Positions 7,114-14,781 are shown, counted from the first letter of the stretch. The stretch is DNA of 18,428 bases from JAOUEE01 sp051011595 (GCA_051011595.1 JBPCTQ010000068.1:1-18428), one strand, 5' to 3'. Made by a program: numbers and translations. Notes: generated by a model not told the origin, from the letters alone.

Positions 7114-8624
7114 TCGCCCAGCACCCCGGTGCGGTCGTTGAACTCGTCGATCAGCTCGTCCCACCGGGGCAGCGCGTCTCGCATGTGCTGCCAGAACGCC
7201 TGGTCTCGTCGAGCGTCGAAGTGGTCGAGCTCCACCCCCTGTTGTTCGACCCACGTGAAGTAGCCCAGGTTGAACACCCGGTCGGCGTCGTGGCCGACCA
7301 ACTCGAGCAGGTGGTCGTCGGTGATGGACCCGAGGTGCTCGTCGTAGAGGGAGCTGGCGGTGTCGCTGTCGAGACCTTGCGGGAACCGGTTGGCCATGAG
7401 GGACGACCGTTCGGAGTTGTACATCGCCGAGCCGTCGGTGGCGATGGTGACGATGACATCGTCGGGGCCCAGATCGAGGTGTTTGGCCAGCTTGATCGAC
7501 GCCACCAGGTTGCACGACGACGAGAAGCCGAAGTGCACCAGCTGGTCGATGGTGGCCTGGTCGACGCCTTTGCGGGCCAGCTCGGCCCGGCCCGCTTCGT
7601 TGTTGAACAACACGTCGAGCTCATCGGTGGTCTGGTCGCTGACACCGATCACGTAGTCGGTGTTGGCCACGTTGTGGATGAGGGGCACGTGTTTGTCGCC
7701 GATGCCCTGGATGTTGTGTTCGCCGTAGCCGTTGTAGAGCAGGGTGGGGCATTCCAACGCCTCGACCACCGCGACCCGGGCACCGTGCTGGTCCTTCAGG
7801 GCGTCGCCGGCGCCGAGCGTGCCGGCCGAACCCGAGGCCGACACATAGGCCGCCATCCGCAGCTCGGGCCGGGACTGACGCAGGTGTTCGAAGACCACAT
7901 CGGCGGCTCGGGCGGTGGCGCTCACGTGACCCAGATGGTTGCCGTACTCGCAGAACTGGTTGAGCACCACGGTGTCGGGTTCGGCGGCCAGGCGGGCGCA
8001 GGCGTCGTAGATCTCCTTCACGTTGCTCTCCGAGCCCGGGGTGCGGATCACGTCGGCCGGGTCGTTGACCCAGTCGTCGAGCCACTCGAAGCGCTCTGCG
8101 CTCATACCTTCGGGCAACACGGCGACGCCACGACAGCCCATGATGCGGCTGATGGCGATGCCGCCCCGTGCGTAGTTGCCGGTGGACGGCCACACCGCAC
8201 GGTTCGCGGTGGGGTCGAACTGGCCGGTCACCAGGCGGGGAGCAAGACAGCTGTACGCCGCCAGCACCTTGTGGGCGGTGATCATCGGGAATCGATCGCC
8301 GATGAGCATCACGATCGGGGCCGGCACACCCGACAGCTCGGGAGGGATGACGACGTGTCCGGGAATGTCGACCCGGCCCCGCCGATCGGCGTGGTTGAAC
8401 CAGTGCACCCGCCACAGGTTGAGGGGGTCAGCGGCGTCGGGATCGACAGCGGCCAGCTGCTCGACGATGGCCGGCGGAGCCAGCGTGGGGTCGGCCATCT
8501 GGGCGAACGTGGGCAAGGCAATGTTGGCCTCACGGAATCGCTGCACCGCTCGATCGCGGACCGATTCGTCGACGACGTCGACCTCGAGGCCGTAGCCGGC
8601 GGGAACCACGTCGAGCAGTGACAT
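7110..8624 (-). CDS. long cysteine synthase-like fold-type II PLP enzyme
   Basis: About 504 residues, longer than the roughly 300-400 of ordinary cysteine synthases. The core is recognisable (numbering from ATG 8633): probable Schiff-base lysine K122 in MITAHKVLAA, Asn loop PSTGNYARGG (149-158), glycine-rich phosphate loop ASGSAGTLGAGDAL (266-279), and late GFSSSCNLVASIKLAK (369-384). Extra sequence lies at the N-terminus (about 100 residues) and in the last 110 residues, where I see no known domain. I chose ATG 8624, which has GAGG (8637-8634) 9 nt upstream; ATG 8633 would place that site against the start codon. It is first in the operon, overlapping the next gene by 4 nt. It resembles proteins annotated only as 'pyridoxal-phosphate dependent enzyme'; it is not diaminopropionate ammonia-lyase by motif. 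The reaction is unknown. Confidence 0.75.
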   Translation of the reverse strand: MSLLDVVPAGYGLEVDVVDESVRDRAVQRFREANIALPTFAQMADPTLAPPAIVEQLAAVDPDAADPLNLWRVHWFNHADRRGRVDIPGHVVIPPELSGVPAPIVMLIGDRFPMITAHKVLAAYSCLAPRLVTGQFDPTANRAVWPSTGNYARGGIAISRIMGCRGVAVLPEGMSAERFEWLDDWVNDPADVIRTPGSESNVKEIYDACARLAAEPDTVVLNQFCEYGNHLGHVSATARAADVVFEHLRQSRPELRMAAYVSASGSAGTLGAGDALKDQHGARVAVVEALECPTLLYNGYGEHNIQGIGDKHVPLIHNVANTDYVIGVSDQTTDELDVLFNNEAGRAELARKGVDQATIDQLVHFGFSSSCNLVASIKLAKHLDLGPDDVIVTIATDGSAMYNSERSSLMANRFPQGLDSDTASSLYDEHLGSITDDHLLELVGHDADRVFNLGYFTWVEQQGVELDHFDARRDQAFWQHMRDALPRWDELIDEFNDRTGVLGE

Positions 8625-8654
8625 CGAGTACATCCTCGGGATCGAAGAGAGGGG

Positions 8655-8677
8655 TTGACAGTTTTACAGTTTGTCAA
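8655..8677. promoter_or_regulatory. inverted repeat, candidate operator
   Basis: TTGACA (8655-8660) and TGTCAA (8672-8677) form a perfect 6-bp dyad with an 11-bp spacer, overlaid by a direct repeat ACAGTTT (8658-8664 and 8666-8672, 8-bp period). It lies 31 bp before the first PLP gene's start and is strikingly AT-rich for this DNA. TTGACA also matches a -35 box on either strand, but no -10 follows at 17 bp. A dimeric repressor or activator site is inferred; no regulator gene is in the window. Confidence 0.45.
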
Positions 8678-8793
8678 AGCTGGGCCAACACTGGGGGCGA
8701 TGGCGCGCCGACAAGGGTGCCCGGTGATCGCCGGGCATGAGGACTCACCGACGCAATGTGAAGGCCTTTTTACATTTTCGGCTGTGTCATGCA

Positions 8794-8809
8794 CGCGCCC
8801 GTGGGCGCG
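8794..8809 (+). other. GC hairpin in the leader of the BMP gene
   Basis: CGCGCCC (8794-8800) and GGGCGCG (8803-8809) are a perfect 7-bp dyad separated by only GT, so the real loop would open the top pair. It sits 54 bp before the lipoprotein start and is followed by CTAGGGTGCGCCC, whose GGTGCGCC could compete for pairing. It might affect leader folding; no function can be assigned. Confidence 0.35.
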
Positions 8810-8863
8810 CCTAGGGTGCGCCCGTTCGGCTCGTCAGAGCCAAAACGCCTGGAGGGTACAGAA

Positions 8864-10075
8864 ATGAAATTCCGCCGACTGTTGATGGTCTTGTTGGCCT
8901 TCGCTCTGCTGGCCGCCGCGTGCGGCTCCGACGACGACGAGGGAGGTGATTCGGCCGGGACCGACTCCACCACCACCGAAGGGGCAGCCGACGAAAGTGG
9001 CGGCGACGACAGCGGTGACGCTGACGACCAGATGACTGACGACGATGCCGTCACCGGCGGCGCCGGCGACGTGACCGCCGCATTCATCTACATCGGTCCC
9101 CCGGGCGACGCCGGCTGGACCTTCGCCCACGACGAGGGGCGCAAGGCCGCCGAGAGCGCAACCGGCGCCACCACCTTGTTCATCGAGAATGTGCCCGAGG
9201 CCGACGACGAGGTCATCGCGGCGGCCGAGACCTTCATCGAACAGGACGGGGCCAACCTCATCGTGGGTACCTCGTTCGGCTTCATGGACGGCCTCGAACA
9301 ACTGTCGGCCGATCACCCCGATGTGGTGTTCGAGCACATCTCCGGCTTCAAGATGAACGACACCAACTTCGGCAACACCTTCGGGCGTATGTACGAACCT
9401 CGTTACCTGTCGGGTATGGCCGCCGCCTCGGTGAGCCCCACCGGTCAGCTCGGGTACGTAGCCGCCTTCCCGATTCCCGAGGTGGTGCGCGGCATCAACG
9501 CCTTCACCCTCGGTGCTCGGGCGATCAACCCCGAAGCCACCGTCGAAGTGGTCTGGACGAGCACCTGGTTCGACCCCACCATCGAGGGCAACTCGGCCCA
9601 GGCGCTGCTCGAGAAGGGCGTCGACGTGTTGGCCATGCATCAGGACACACCGTCGGTCGGCCAGGCCGCCGAAGAAGCCGGCGCCCGATGGGTTGCCTAC
9701 AACTCCGACATGAGCGCCTTCGCCCCCACTGCTTTCATCACCGCACCGGTGTGGGACTGGAGTGGGCGATACACCGACCTCATCAACTCGGTGGGCGACG
9801 GCAGCTACACCCCTGAGGCCTACTGGGGAGGTATGGCCGACGGCATCGTTGGTCTGGCTCCGCTGGCCGGCGACGTACCCGCCGAGGTGGCGACCCAGAT
9901 CGATGATCTGACCGCCCAGATCGTCGACGGCACATTCCACCCCTTCACCGGACCGATCACCGACAACCAGGGCAACGAGGTCCTGGCCGACGGTGAGGTC
10001 CACAACGACGGTGACCTGCTCGGTATGGCCTATCTGGTCGACGGGGTCATCGGCGAGATCCCCGAAGAGGGCTGA
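8864..10075 (+). CDS. BMP-family substrate-binding lipoprotein of an ABC importer
   Basis: A 403-residue periplasmic-binding-like lipoprotein of the BMP/PnrA family (PF02608), which delivers nucleosides or related purines to an ABC importer. The signal peptide is MKFRRLLMVLLAFALLAAAC, with lipidated Cys 20, followed by a long Asp/Glu/Gly/Thr-rich tether to about residue 68. The mature domain begins at VTAAFIYIGPPGDAGWTFAHDEG and shows family segments EADDEVIAAAETFIEQDGAN, NTFGRMYEPRYLSGMAA and the C-terminal DGTFHPFTGPITDNQG. The start is ATG 8864 with GGAGGG at 8851-8856; an earlier in-frame ATG at 8789 would put 25 residues ahead of the signal peptide. It heads the transporter operon, with the ATPase 35 nt downstream. 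The exact ligand is unknown; neighbouring 8-oxoguanine deaminase and SsnA suggest a purine or oxidised purine. Confidence 0.9.
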   Translation: MKFRRLLMVLLAFALLAAACGSDDDEGGDSAGTDSTTTEGAADESGGDDSGDADDQMTDDDAVTGGAGDVTAAFIYIGPPGDAGWTFAHDEGRKAAESATGATTLFIENVPEADDEVIAAAETFIEQDGANLIVGTSFGFMDGLEQLSADHPDVVFEHISGFKMNDTNFGNTFGRMYEPRYLSGMAAASVSPTGQLGYVAAFPIPEVVRGINAFTLGARAINPEATVEVVWTSTWFDPTIEGNSAQALLEKGVDVLAMHQDTPSVGQAAEEAGARWVAYNSDMSAFAPTAFITAPVWDWSGRYTDLINSVGDGSYTPEAYWGGMADGIVGLAPLAGDVPAEVATQIDDLTAQIVDGTFHPFTGPITDNQGNEVLADGEVHNDGDLLGMAYLVDGVIGEIPEEG

Positions 10076-10110
10076 GCAACCGGACCTGAACGAGCAGGCA
10101 GGACCCCGGG

Positions 10111-11616
10111 GTGACCGAATCCACTGACGCTGTCCGATTGTCGGGCATCTGGAAACGGTTCCCCGGGGTCATTGCCAACGCCGGCGCCGACCTGCGTGTC
10201 CGGGCCGGCAGCATCCACGCCGTGTTGGGTGAGAACGGCGCCGGGAAGACCACCCTCATGAACGTGTTGGCCGGCGTCTACCGCCCCGATGAGGGCGAGG
10301 TCGTCGTCGGAGGTGTGCCCCGGGTGTTCAACTCGCCGGCCGATGCCATCGCTGCCGGTGTCGGCATGGTGCACCAGGAGTTCCGGCTGGTGCAGACGTT
10401 CACGGTGGCCGAGAACGTGGTGTTGGGTGCGGCACCGCCGGTGCTCGACCGCCGTCGGCTCGAGTCCGACGTTGGTGAGCTGGCCGATCGATTCGGGTTG
10501 CGAGCCGATCCCGGCCGTCCGGTGTGGCAGCTGTCGATGGGTGAACGTCAGCGGGTCGAGATCCTCAAGGCGTTGTGGCGTGATGCCCGGGTTCTCATCC
10601 TCGATGAGCCCACCGCAGTGCTCACCCCGGTCGAGGCCGACGAGTTGGGGCGCATCATCGCCGAGATGGCCGCCGACGGTCGGTCCGTCATCTTCATCAG
10701 CCACAAACTCGACGAGGTGAAGGCGTTCTGCGACGAAGCCACCGTGTTGCGGGGCGGGGCCACTGTGGCCGAGTCCCTGCCGGTCGCCGACATCGATCCC
10801 ATGCGTATGGCCGAGCTCATGGTGGGCGATGCCTCGGCCAGCGAGGCCGAACGTCCGCCGCCCCGTGAACCGGGTACTGAGGTGCTCGCCGTGCGCGACC
10901 TCGTGGTCATGTCCGACCGAGGTCTGCCCGCCGTCAGCAACGTCAGCCTCGGTGTCCGGTCCGGCGAGATCGTCGGCATCGCCGGCGTGTCGGGCAACGG
11001 GCAACGTGAACTGGCCGATGCCATCGCCGGGCTGCGTCTCATCGCATCTGGTTCGGTCAGGGTCGGCGACGTCGATGTCACCACCAAAGCCCCCAAACGG
11101 AGATTCGCCGAGGGTTTGGCGTACGTGCCCGAGGACCGCCTCGGTGTGGGTCTGGCGCCGGCCTTGTCGGTGGTCGACAACGCGGTGCTGCGCCAATACC
11201 GCGAGCTGTCGTCGGGACCGGTGCTGCTGATCGATCGTTGTCGTGCGTTCGCGGTGTCGCTCATCGAACGATTCGGCGTCAAGGTCGGCGACTCCGACGC
11301 CCGCATCGGGGCGTTGTCCGGCGGCAACCTGCAGCGACTCCTACTCGGACGTGAGCTCAGCGGAAAACCATCGGTGGTTGTCGCCGCCCAACCCACGCGT
11401 GGGCTCGATGTGCAGGGGGTGCGGGCCATCCAGCAGCTGTTGGTGGACCAGCGCGACGACGGTGTCGGGGTGCTGCTCATCAGCGAAGACCTCGAAGAAC
11501 TGCTCACCTTGTCCGACCGGCTGCTCGTGATGAGCGAGGGTCATGTGGTGGCCGAGTTCGATCCCGAACGGTGCACCCGCACCGAGGTGGGCGAGGCCAT
11601 GGCGGGGGCGTCGTGA
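10111..11616 (+). CDS. duplicated ABC transporter ATPase for the BMP importer
   Basis: A 501-residue sugar/nucleoside-type ATPase with two nucleotide-binding domains. The first is complete: Walker A GENGAGKT (40-47), Q-loop HQEFRL (Q89), signature LSMGERQ (141-147), Walker B VLILDEP (161-167) and H-loop His 198. The second is degenerate, as is normal for this class: GVSGNGQRE (292-300) replaces Walker A and lacks the lysine, the signature LSGGNLQ (402-408) is kept, and VVVAAQPTRGLDV (422-434) has Gln where the catalytic Glu would be. Only one site should hydrolyse ATP efficiently. It starts at GTG 10111, preceded by CAGGCAGGA. Its TGA overlaps the GTG of the first permease (GTGA). It resembles NupO/YufO-type ATPases of nucleoside importers. 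Confidence 0.93.
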   Translation: MTESTDAVRLSGIWKRFPGVIANAGADLRVRAGSIHAVLGENGAGKTTLMNVLAGVYRPDEGEVVVGGVPRVFNSPADAIAAGVGMVHQEFRLVQTFTVAENVVLGAAPPVLDRRRLESDVGELADRFGLRADPGRPVWQLSMGERQRVEILKALWRDARVLILDEPTAVLTPVEADELGRIIAEMAADGRSVIFISHKLDEVKAFCDEATVLRGGATVAESLPVADIDPMRMAELMVGDASASEAERPPPREPGTEVLAVRDLVVMSDRGLPAVSNVSLGVRSGEIVGIAGVSGNGQRELADAIAGLRLIASGSVRVGDVDVTTKAPKRRFAEGLAYVPEDRLGVGLAPALSVVDNAVLRQYRELSSGPVLLIDRCRAFAVSLIERFGVKVGDSDARIGALSGGNLQRLLLGRELSGKPSVVVAAQPTRGLDVQGVRAIQQLLVDQRDDGVGVLLISEDLEELLTLSDRLLVMSEGHVVAEFDPERCTRTEVGEAMAGAS

Positions 11617-12692
11617 AGCGCCCGGTGCTGGTCAAACGCGAGAAGCCGCTGCCCGGCGGCCAGGCGATCGCATTCCTCGTCGGTGTTGTGGTGGCGCTGG
11701 CTGCCGGTGCCTTGTTGTTGTGGTTATCGGGCAGTGATCCCGTCGAGGTGTACGAACGCATGTGGGAGTCGTCGCTGGGGTCGCGGTCGGGAATCGAGGC
11801 CACCCTGGTCCGAGCGGTGCCCCTCACCCTGGCCGGCCTGGCAGTGGCGGTGGCCGGCAGCATGGGCCTGTGGAACATCGGCGCCGAGGGCCAGATCATG
11901 GCCGGGGCCATCGGTGCGGCCTGGGTGGCCCGGATCGGCGAGACCTGGACTGGTCCGGTCCTCATCACCGTGATGATCATCGGCGGAATGGTGGGCGGTT
12001 TGTTGTGGATGCTGGGGCCGGCGCTGGCCCGAGCCCACCTCGGAGTCAACGAGATCATCACCACCCTCATGCTCAACGAGGTGGCCATCCGATTGGCCAT
12101 CTACCTCATCCAGGGTCCGTGGAAAGACCCCGAGTCGCTCGGCTTCCCGGTGGCCACGCCCCTTCCCGACCAGGCCCAGTTGCCGTTCTTGTTCGGCGAC
12201 GTCCACATCGGGGTGATCATCGCAGTGGCACTGGTGGCCATCGTGGCCCTGCTCATCAACCGCACGCCGTGGGGATACGAACTGCGGGTGGCGGGGTCGT
12301 CCCAGGCCGCCGCCCGGTATGCCGGCATCTCCCTCAAACGCAAGGTGTTGGTGGTCTTGTTGTTGTCGGGCACCATCGCCGGCATCGCCGGGGCCGTGGA
12401 GTTGTCGGCCAGCAGCCGCCTCACCGAGAACCTGTCCAATGGGTACGGATTCGCCGGCATCATCGTCGCCGCCCTGGCGTTGATGCGACCGTGGGCCATC
12501 GTGCCGGTGGCCATCGTGTTCGGTGCCGTGCAGGTGGGTGGGAACGCGATTCGGACACTCGATGTCTCGTCGGCGGTGTCGAACGTGTTGCAGGCCATGA
12601 TCTTGTTCGGGGCGCTCGTTGTGGCCGTGTTCATGATGTACCGCGTGCGATGGGTGGCTCGTGAGGCCGAGGTCACCGAGGCTGTGACGTGA
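11613..12692 (+). CDS. BMP/nucleoside-type ABC permease, first subunit
   Basis: A 359-residue inner-membrane permease of the branched-chain/ribose/nucleoside group (PF02653). It has a basic N-terminus (VKRPVLVKREK), a first membrane helix around residues 15-35, the conserved LWNIGAEGQIMAGAI segment, and the cytoplasmic coupling motif HLGVNEIITTLMLNE, followed by further helices and ELRVAGSSQAAARYAGIS, which is typical of this family. The start is GTG 11613, overlapping the ATPase stop as GTGA; an in-frame ATG at 11571 would lie inside the ATPase gene and add an unlikely His/Gly-rich leader. It pairs with the permease at 12689 as a heterodimer. Confidence 0.92.
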   Translation: MKRPVLVKREKPLPGGQAIAFLVGVVVALAAGALLLWLSGSDPVEVYERMWESSLGSRSGIEATLVRAVPLTLAGLAVAVAGSMGLWNIGAEGQIMAGAIGAAWVARIGETWTGPVLITVMIIGGMVGGLLWMLGPALARAHLGVNEIITTLMLNEVAIRLAIYLIQGPWKDPESLGFPVATPLPDQAQLPFLFGDVHIGVIIAVALVAIVALLINRTPWGYELRVAGSSQAAARYAGISLKRKVLVVLLLSGTIAGIAGAVELSASSRLTENLSNGYGFAGIIVAALALMRPWAIVPVAIVFGAVQVGGNAIRTLDVSSAVSNVLQAMILFGALVVAVFMMYRVRWVAREAEVTEAVT

Positions 12693-13669
12693 CCGCGGCC
12701 ATGCTGTTGGCCCAGACGGGCGATCGGGGTATCTCGATCAGCGCCGACTCGGTCATCGGCCTGCTGTCGTTCACCATCGCGTTCGCGACGCTGCTCTATC
12801 TGGCTTCGCTGGGAGAGCTCATCTCGGAGCGAGCGGGCGTGCTCAATCTGGGTGTCGAGGGCATGATGGCCATGGGTGCGGTCACCGCGTTCATCGTGGG
12901 CATCGAGTGGGAGAACCCGTGGTTGGCGTTGCTGGCCGGCATCATCGTGGGTGCTCTGACCGGCGGCATCCACGCCCTGATGTCGGTGGTGCTCGGGGCC
13001 GACCAGGTGGTCAGTGGTCTGGCTCTCACCATCTTCGGTCTGGGGCTCAGCGCATTCGTGGGCAAGGACTATGTGGGTCAACCGCCGGGTGCGACCCTGA
13101 AGGGGATCGACATCCCCGGTTTGTCCGACATCCCGTGGGTGGGCGAGATCTTGTTCCAGCAATCACCGATCGTGTACCTCACGGTGCTGGTGGGCATCGG
13201 CGCCTGGTTCGTCCTCAACCGCACCCGGATGGGGCTCGGGCTGCGAGCGGCGGGCGAGTCGGCCGCCACCGCCGACGCCACCGGTCATTCGGTTGTTCGT
13301 ATCCGGGTCGGTGCGGTGATGACCGGGGGTGCCCTGGCCGGTGCGTCGGGCGCGTATCTGTCGTTGACCCTGGCCAACAGCTTCTTCGAGAGTGTCACCG
13401 CCGGTTGGGGCTGGATCGCAGTGGCCTTGGTGATCTTCGGGGCTTGGAACCCGGGGCGGCTGGCTCTGGGGGCGTTGTTGTTCGGCTTCACCATCGCCCT
13501 GGAGCCGAGGTTGCAGACCTTCGGTGTCGACCTGTCGCCGGTGTTGTTGTCGATGTTGCCCTACCTGTTGACGGTGGCGGCCATGATCGCCATCTCGATC
13601 CGGTCCCGCCATCGGCCGTCGCCGGCCCCGGCCGCCCTGGGCCGGCCCTACCGTCGAGAAGAACGCTGA
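12689..13669 (+). CDS. BMP/nucleoside-type ABC permease, second subunit
   Basis: A 326-residue PF02653 permease and partner of the preceding subunit. Characteristic segments are LASLGELISERAGVLNLGVE with GMMAMGA directly after, the coupling motif VLGADQVVSGLALTIFGLGL, and RTRMGLGLRAAGESAATADA. About eight to ten hydrophobic helices are visible. The gene starts at GTG 12689 within the GTGA overlap with the first permease, so the ATPase and both permeases are translationally coupled in a fixed order. The last residues are basic and cytosolic. The operon ends here, 28 nt before the long hairpin at 13698. Confidence 0.92.
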   Translation: MTAAMLLAQTGDRGISISADSVIGLLSFTIAFATLLYLASLGELISERAGVLNLGVEGMMAMGAVTAFIVGIEWENPWLALLAGIIVGALTGGIHALMSVVLGADQVVSGLALTIFGLGLSAFVGKDYVGQPPGATLKGIDIPGLSDIPWVGEILFQQSPIVYLTVLVGIGAWFVLNRTRMGLGLRAAGESAATADATGHSVVRIRVGAVMTGGALAGASGAYLSLTLANSFFESVTAGWGWIAVALVIFGAWNPGRLALGALLFGFTIALEPRLQTFGVDLSPVLLSMLPYLLTVAAMIAISIRSRHRPSPAPAALGRPYRREER

Positions 13670-13697
13670 CCCTGGCGCCGCGGTGCCGACCGTTTTC

Positions 13698-13757
13698 GCT
13701 TCTGGTAGTGCAGCGACAGTCAGGGAGCGTCGCTGCACTACCAGAAGCATGGTTTTT
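13698..13757 (+). terminator. perfect 20-bp stem-loop with T-run after the transporter operon
   Basis: Left arm 13698-13717 (GCTTCTGGTAGTGCAGCGAC) and right arm 13729-13748 are exact reverse complements around an 11-nt loop (13718-13728). Five Ts follow at 13753-13757, four bases after the stem, on the plus strand only. This fits an intrinsic terminator for the BMP operon. The stem is much longer than a terminator needs and has no mismatch, so it could also be an inserted palindromic repeat used as a terminator. The rest of this 125-bp gap shows no clear promoter for the next gene. Confidence 0.75.
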
Positions 13758-13794
13758 CGGGAACTCCGCGGGCTGATGCACCGTTGAGCACAGC

Positions 13795-14769
13795 ATGAGA
13801 CCTCTGACACGAATTGCCGTACCCGTCCTGGTGATGGTGCTGGCCGCCGCCTGTGGTTCATCGGGTGATGACGAGGCGGGCACGGCCACCACCGAGACGA
13901 CGGCAACCACCGCGGTGCCGTCGAGCGCCGAAGCGTCGACCTCGGTGCCCTCGACTGCGGCACCCACCACCCTGGCACCCACCACCACCGAGGCCGGCCC
14001 CACGCTCGAGCTCACCATCGACGGTCTCGAACCGCTGGGCGACGGATTCGCGTACGAAGCGTGGCTGATCGTCGACGACCAGCCGGTCAGCGCCGGTGTC
14101 TTCGACGATCCGGCCGGTGCGACGGTGCCCGTCGCCGAAGGTGAGGCATCCGCTGTGGTGGTCACCATCGAACCGGTGCCCGATCCCGACCCGGCGCCGG
14201 CGGACACCCATGTGCTGGCCGGCGATCTGGTCGACGGTGCGGCCACGCTCACCGTGGGGCACGAGGCCGCCATCGGCACCGACTTCGCCGAGGCGTCTGG
14301 TCGCTACATTCTGGCCACCCCAACCGATGGCACCGGAACCGACGAAAACGAGCGCAGCGGCATCTGGTGGACCGAGGTGCCCCGGGCCCAGTCGTTGTTC
14401 GTTCCGGCGCTACCGGCCGGTTGGGCCTACGAGAGCTGGGTGGTCATCGACGGCGTGCCGGTCACGGGCGGCACCTTCCTCGATCCGTTCGCGGCCGACG
14501 ACGCCGCTCCCTTCAGCGGCCCCCAGGAGGGCCCACCCCTGGTGGGTGAGGACTACCTGGTCAACGCGCCCGACGGGCTCACGTTCCCTCGCGACCTCCG
14601 GGGTATGACCGCAGTCATCTCGGTGGAACCGGTGCCCGACGACAGCCCGGCACCCTTCGCGATCAAACCCCTGGTGGGCGCCATCCCCGGTGATGCCGTC
14701 GACCACACGGCGTACCCCCAGGACAATGTGGCGGCCGACCTCCCCACCGGTACGGCCACCCTGCGCTGA
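13795..14769 (+). CDS. lipoprotein with two related RskA-like domains
   Basis: A 324-residue secreted lipoprotein: signal MRPLTRIAVPVLVMVLAAAC with Cys 20, then a Thr/Ala/Pro/Ser-rich tether to about residue 68. Two related units follow. Unit 1 (about 71-145) has LxxLGDGFAYEAWLIVDDQPVSAGVF and IEPVPDPDPAPADTHVLAGDL. Unit 2 (about 199-300) has LPAGWAYESWVVIDGVPVTGG and VEPVPDDSPAPFAIKPLVGAI. The WLI/WVV-plus-EPVPD pattern resembles the extracytoplasmic domain of anti-sigma-K factors (RskA C-terminal domain), but there is no transmembrane helix or anti-sigma domain. Function is unknown; an exported binding or envelope-sensing protein is a guess. The start ATG 13795 has no strong ribosome binding site, but the signal peptide begins exactly there. 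Confidence 0.75.
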   Translation: MRPLTRIAVPVLVMVLAAACGSSGDDEAGTATTETTATTAVPSSAEASTSVPSTAAPTTLAPTTTEAGPTLELTIDGLEPLGDGFAYEAWLIVDDQPVSAGVFDDPAGATVPVAEGEASAVVVTIEPVPDPDPAPADTHVLAGDLVDGAATLTVGHEAAIGTDFAEASGRYILATPTDGTGTDENERSGIWWTEVPRAQSLFVPALPAGWAYESWVVIDGVPVTGGTFLDPFAADDAAPFSGPQEGPPLVGEDYLVNAPDGLTFPRDLRGMTAVISVEPVPDDSPAPFAIKPLVGAIPGDAVDHTAYPQDNVAADLPTGTATLR

Positions 14770-14781
14770 CCAACCTCCATC

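Larger units (their letters stand above)
8625..8863. promoter_or_regulatory. divergent intergenic control region
   Basis: This 239-bp gap separates the minus-strand PLP/deaminase operon from the plus-strand BMP transporter operon and must hold promoters for both. Going right it contains a TTGACA/TGTCAA dyad (8655-8677), a hairpin with arms TGCCCGG and CCGGGCA (8718-8724, 8731-8737), an AT-rich stretch TTTTTACATTTTC (8767-8779) that could be a plus-strand -10 area (TACATT, 8771-8776), and a GC hairpin (8794-8809) that would lie in the 5' leader. No -35/-10 pair with good spacing is convincing. I do not recognise a known riboswitch. Confidence 0.65.

Noticed and set aside
5842..7515. Longer version (557 codons) of the threonine synthase-like gene
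   Set aside because: The added 134 residues lie entirely within the upstream PLP gene; GTG 7113 in the GTGA overlap is the consistent start.
7185..8621. Long plus-strand open frame (478 codons) opposite the longer PLP enzyme gene
   Set aside because: It mirrors codon bias of the minus-strand gene, has no domain or signal and lies wholly inside a well-supported gene.
7110..8624. Diaminopropionate ammonia-lyase (YgeX) identity for the longer PLP enzyme
   Set aside because: The purine context is suggestive, but the lysine and glycine-loop motifs and overall length do not match YgeX as I know it.
8700..8863. Purine-sensing riboswitch in the leader of the BMP gene
   Set aside because: Two hairpins are present, but I cannot find the three-way junction or conserved loop bases of known purine, 2'-dG or xanthine classes.
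8834..10003. Minus-strand open frame of 389 codons over the BMP lipoprotein gene
   Set aside because: Shadow of the plus-strand gene; the peptide is rich in His/Gly/Val with no recognisable motif.
10030..11196. Minus-strand open frame of 388 codons over the ATPase gene
   Set aside because: Antisense to clear Walker and signature motifs, with no homology I can see.
11762..13776. Plus-strand frames of about 300 codons in other phases through the permease genes
   Set aside because: Arg/Pro/His-rich out-of-phase translations of membrane genes, typical GC-rich artefacts.
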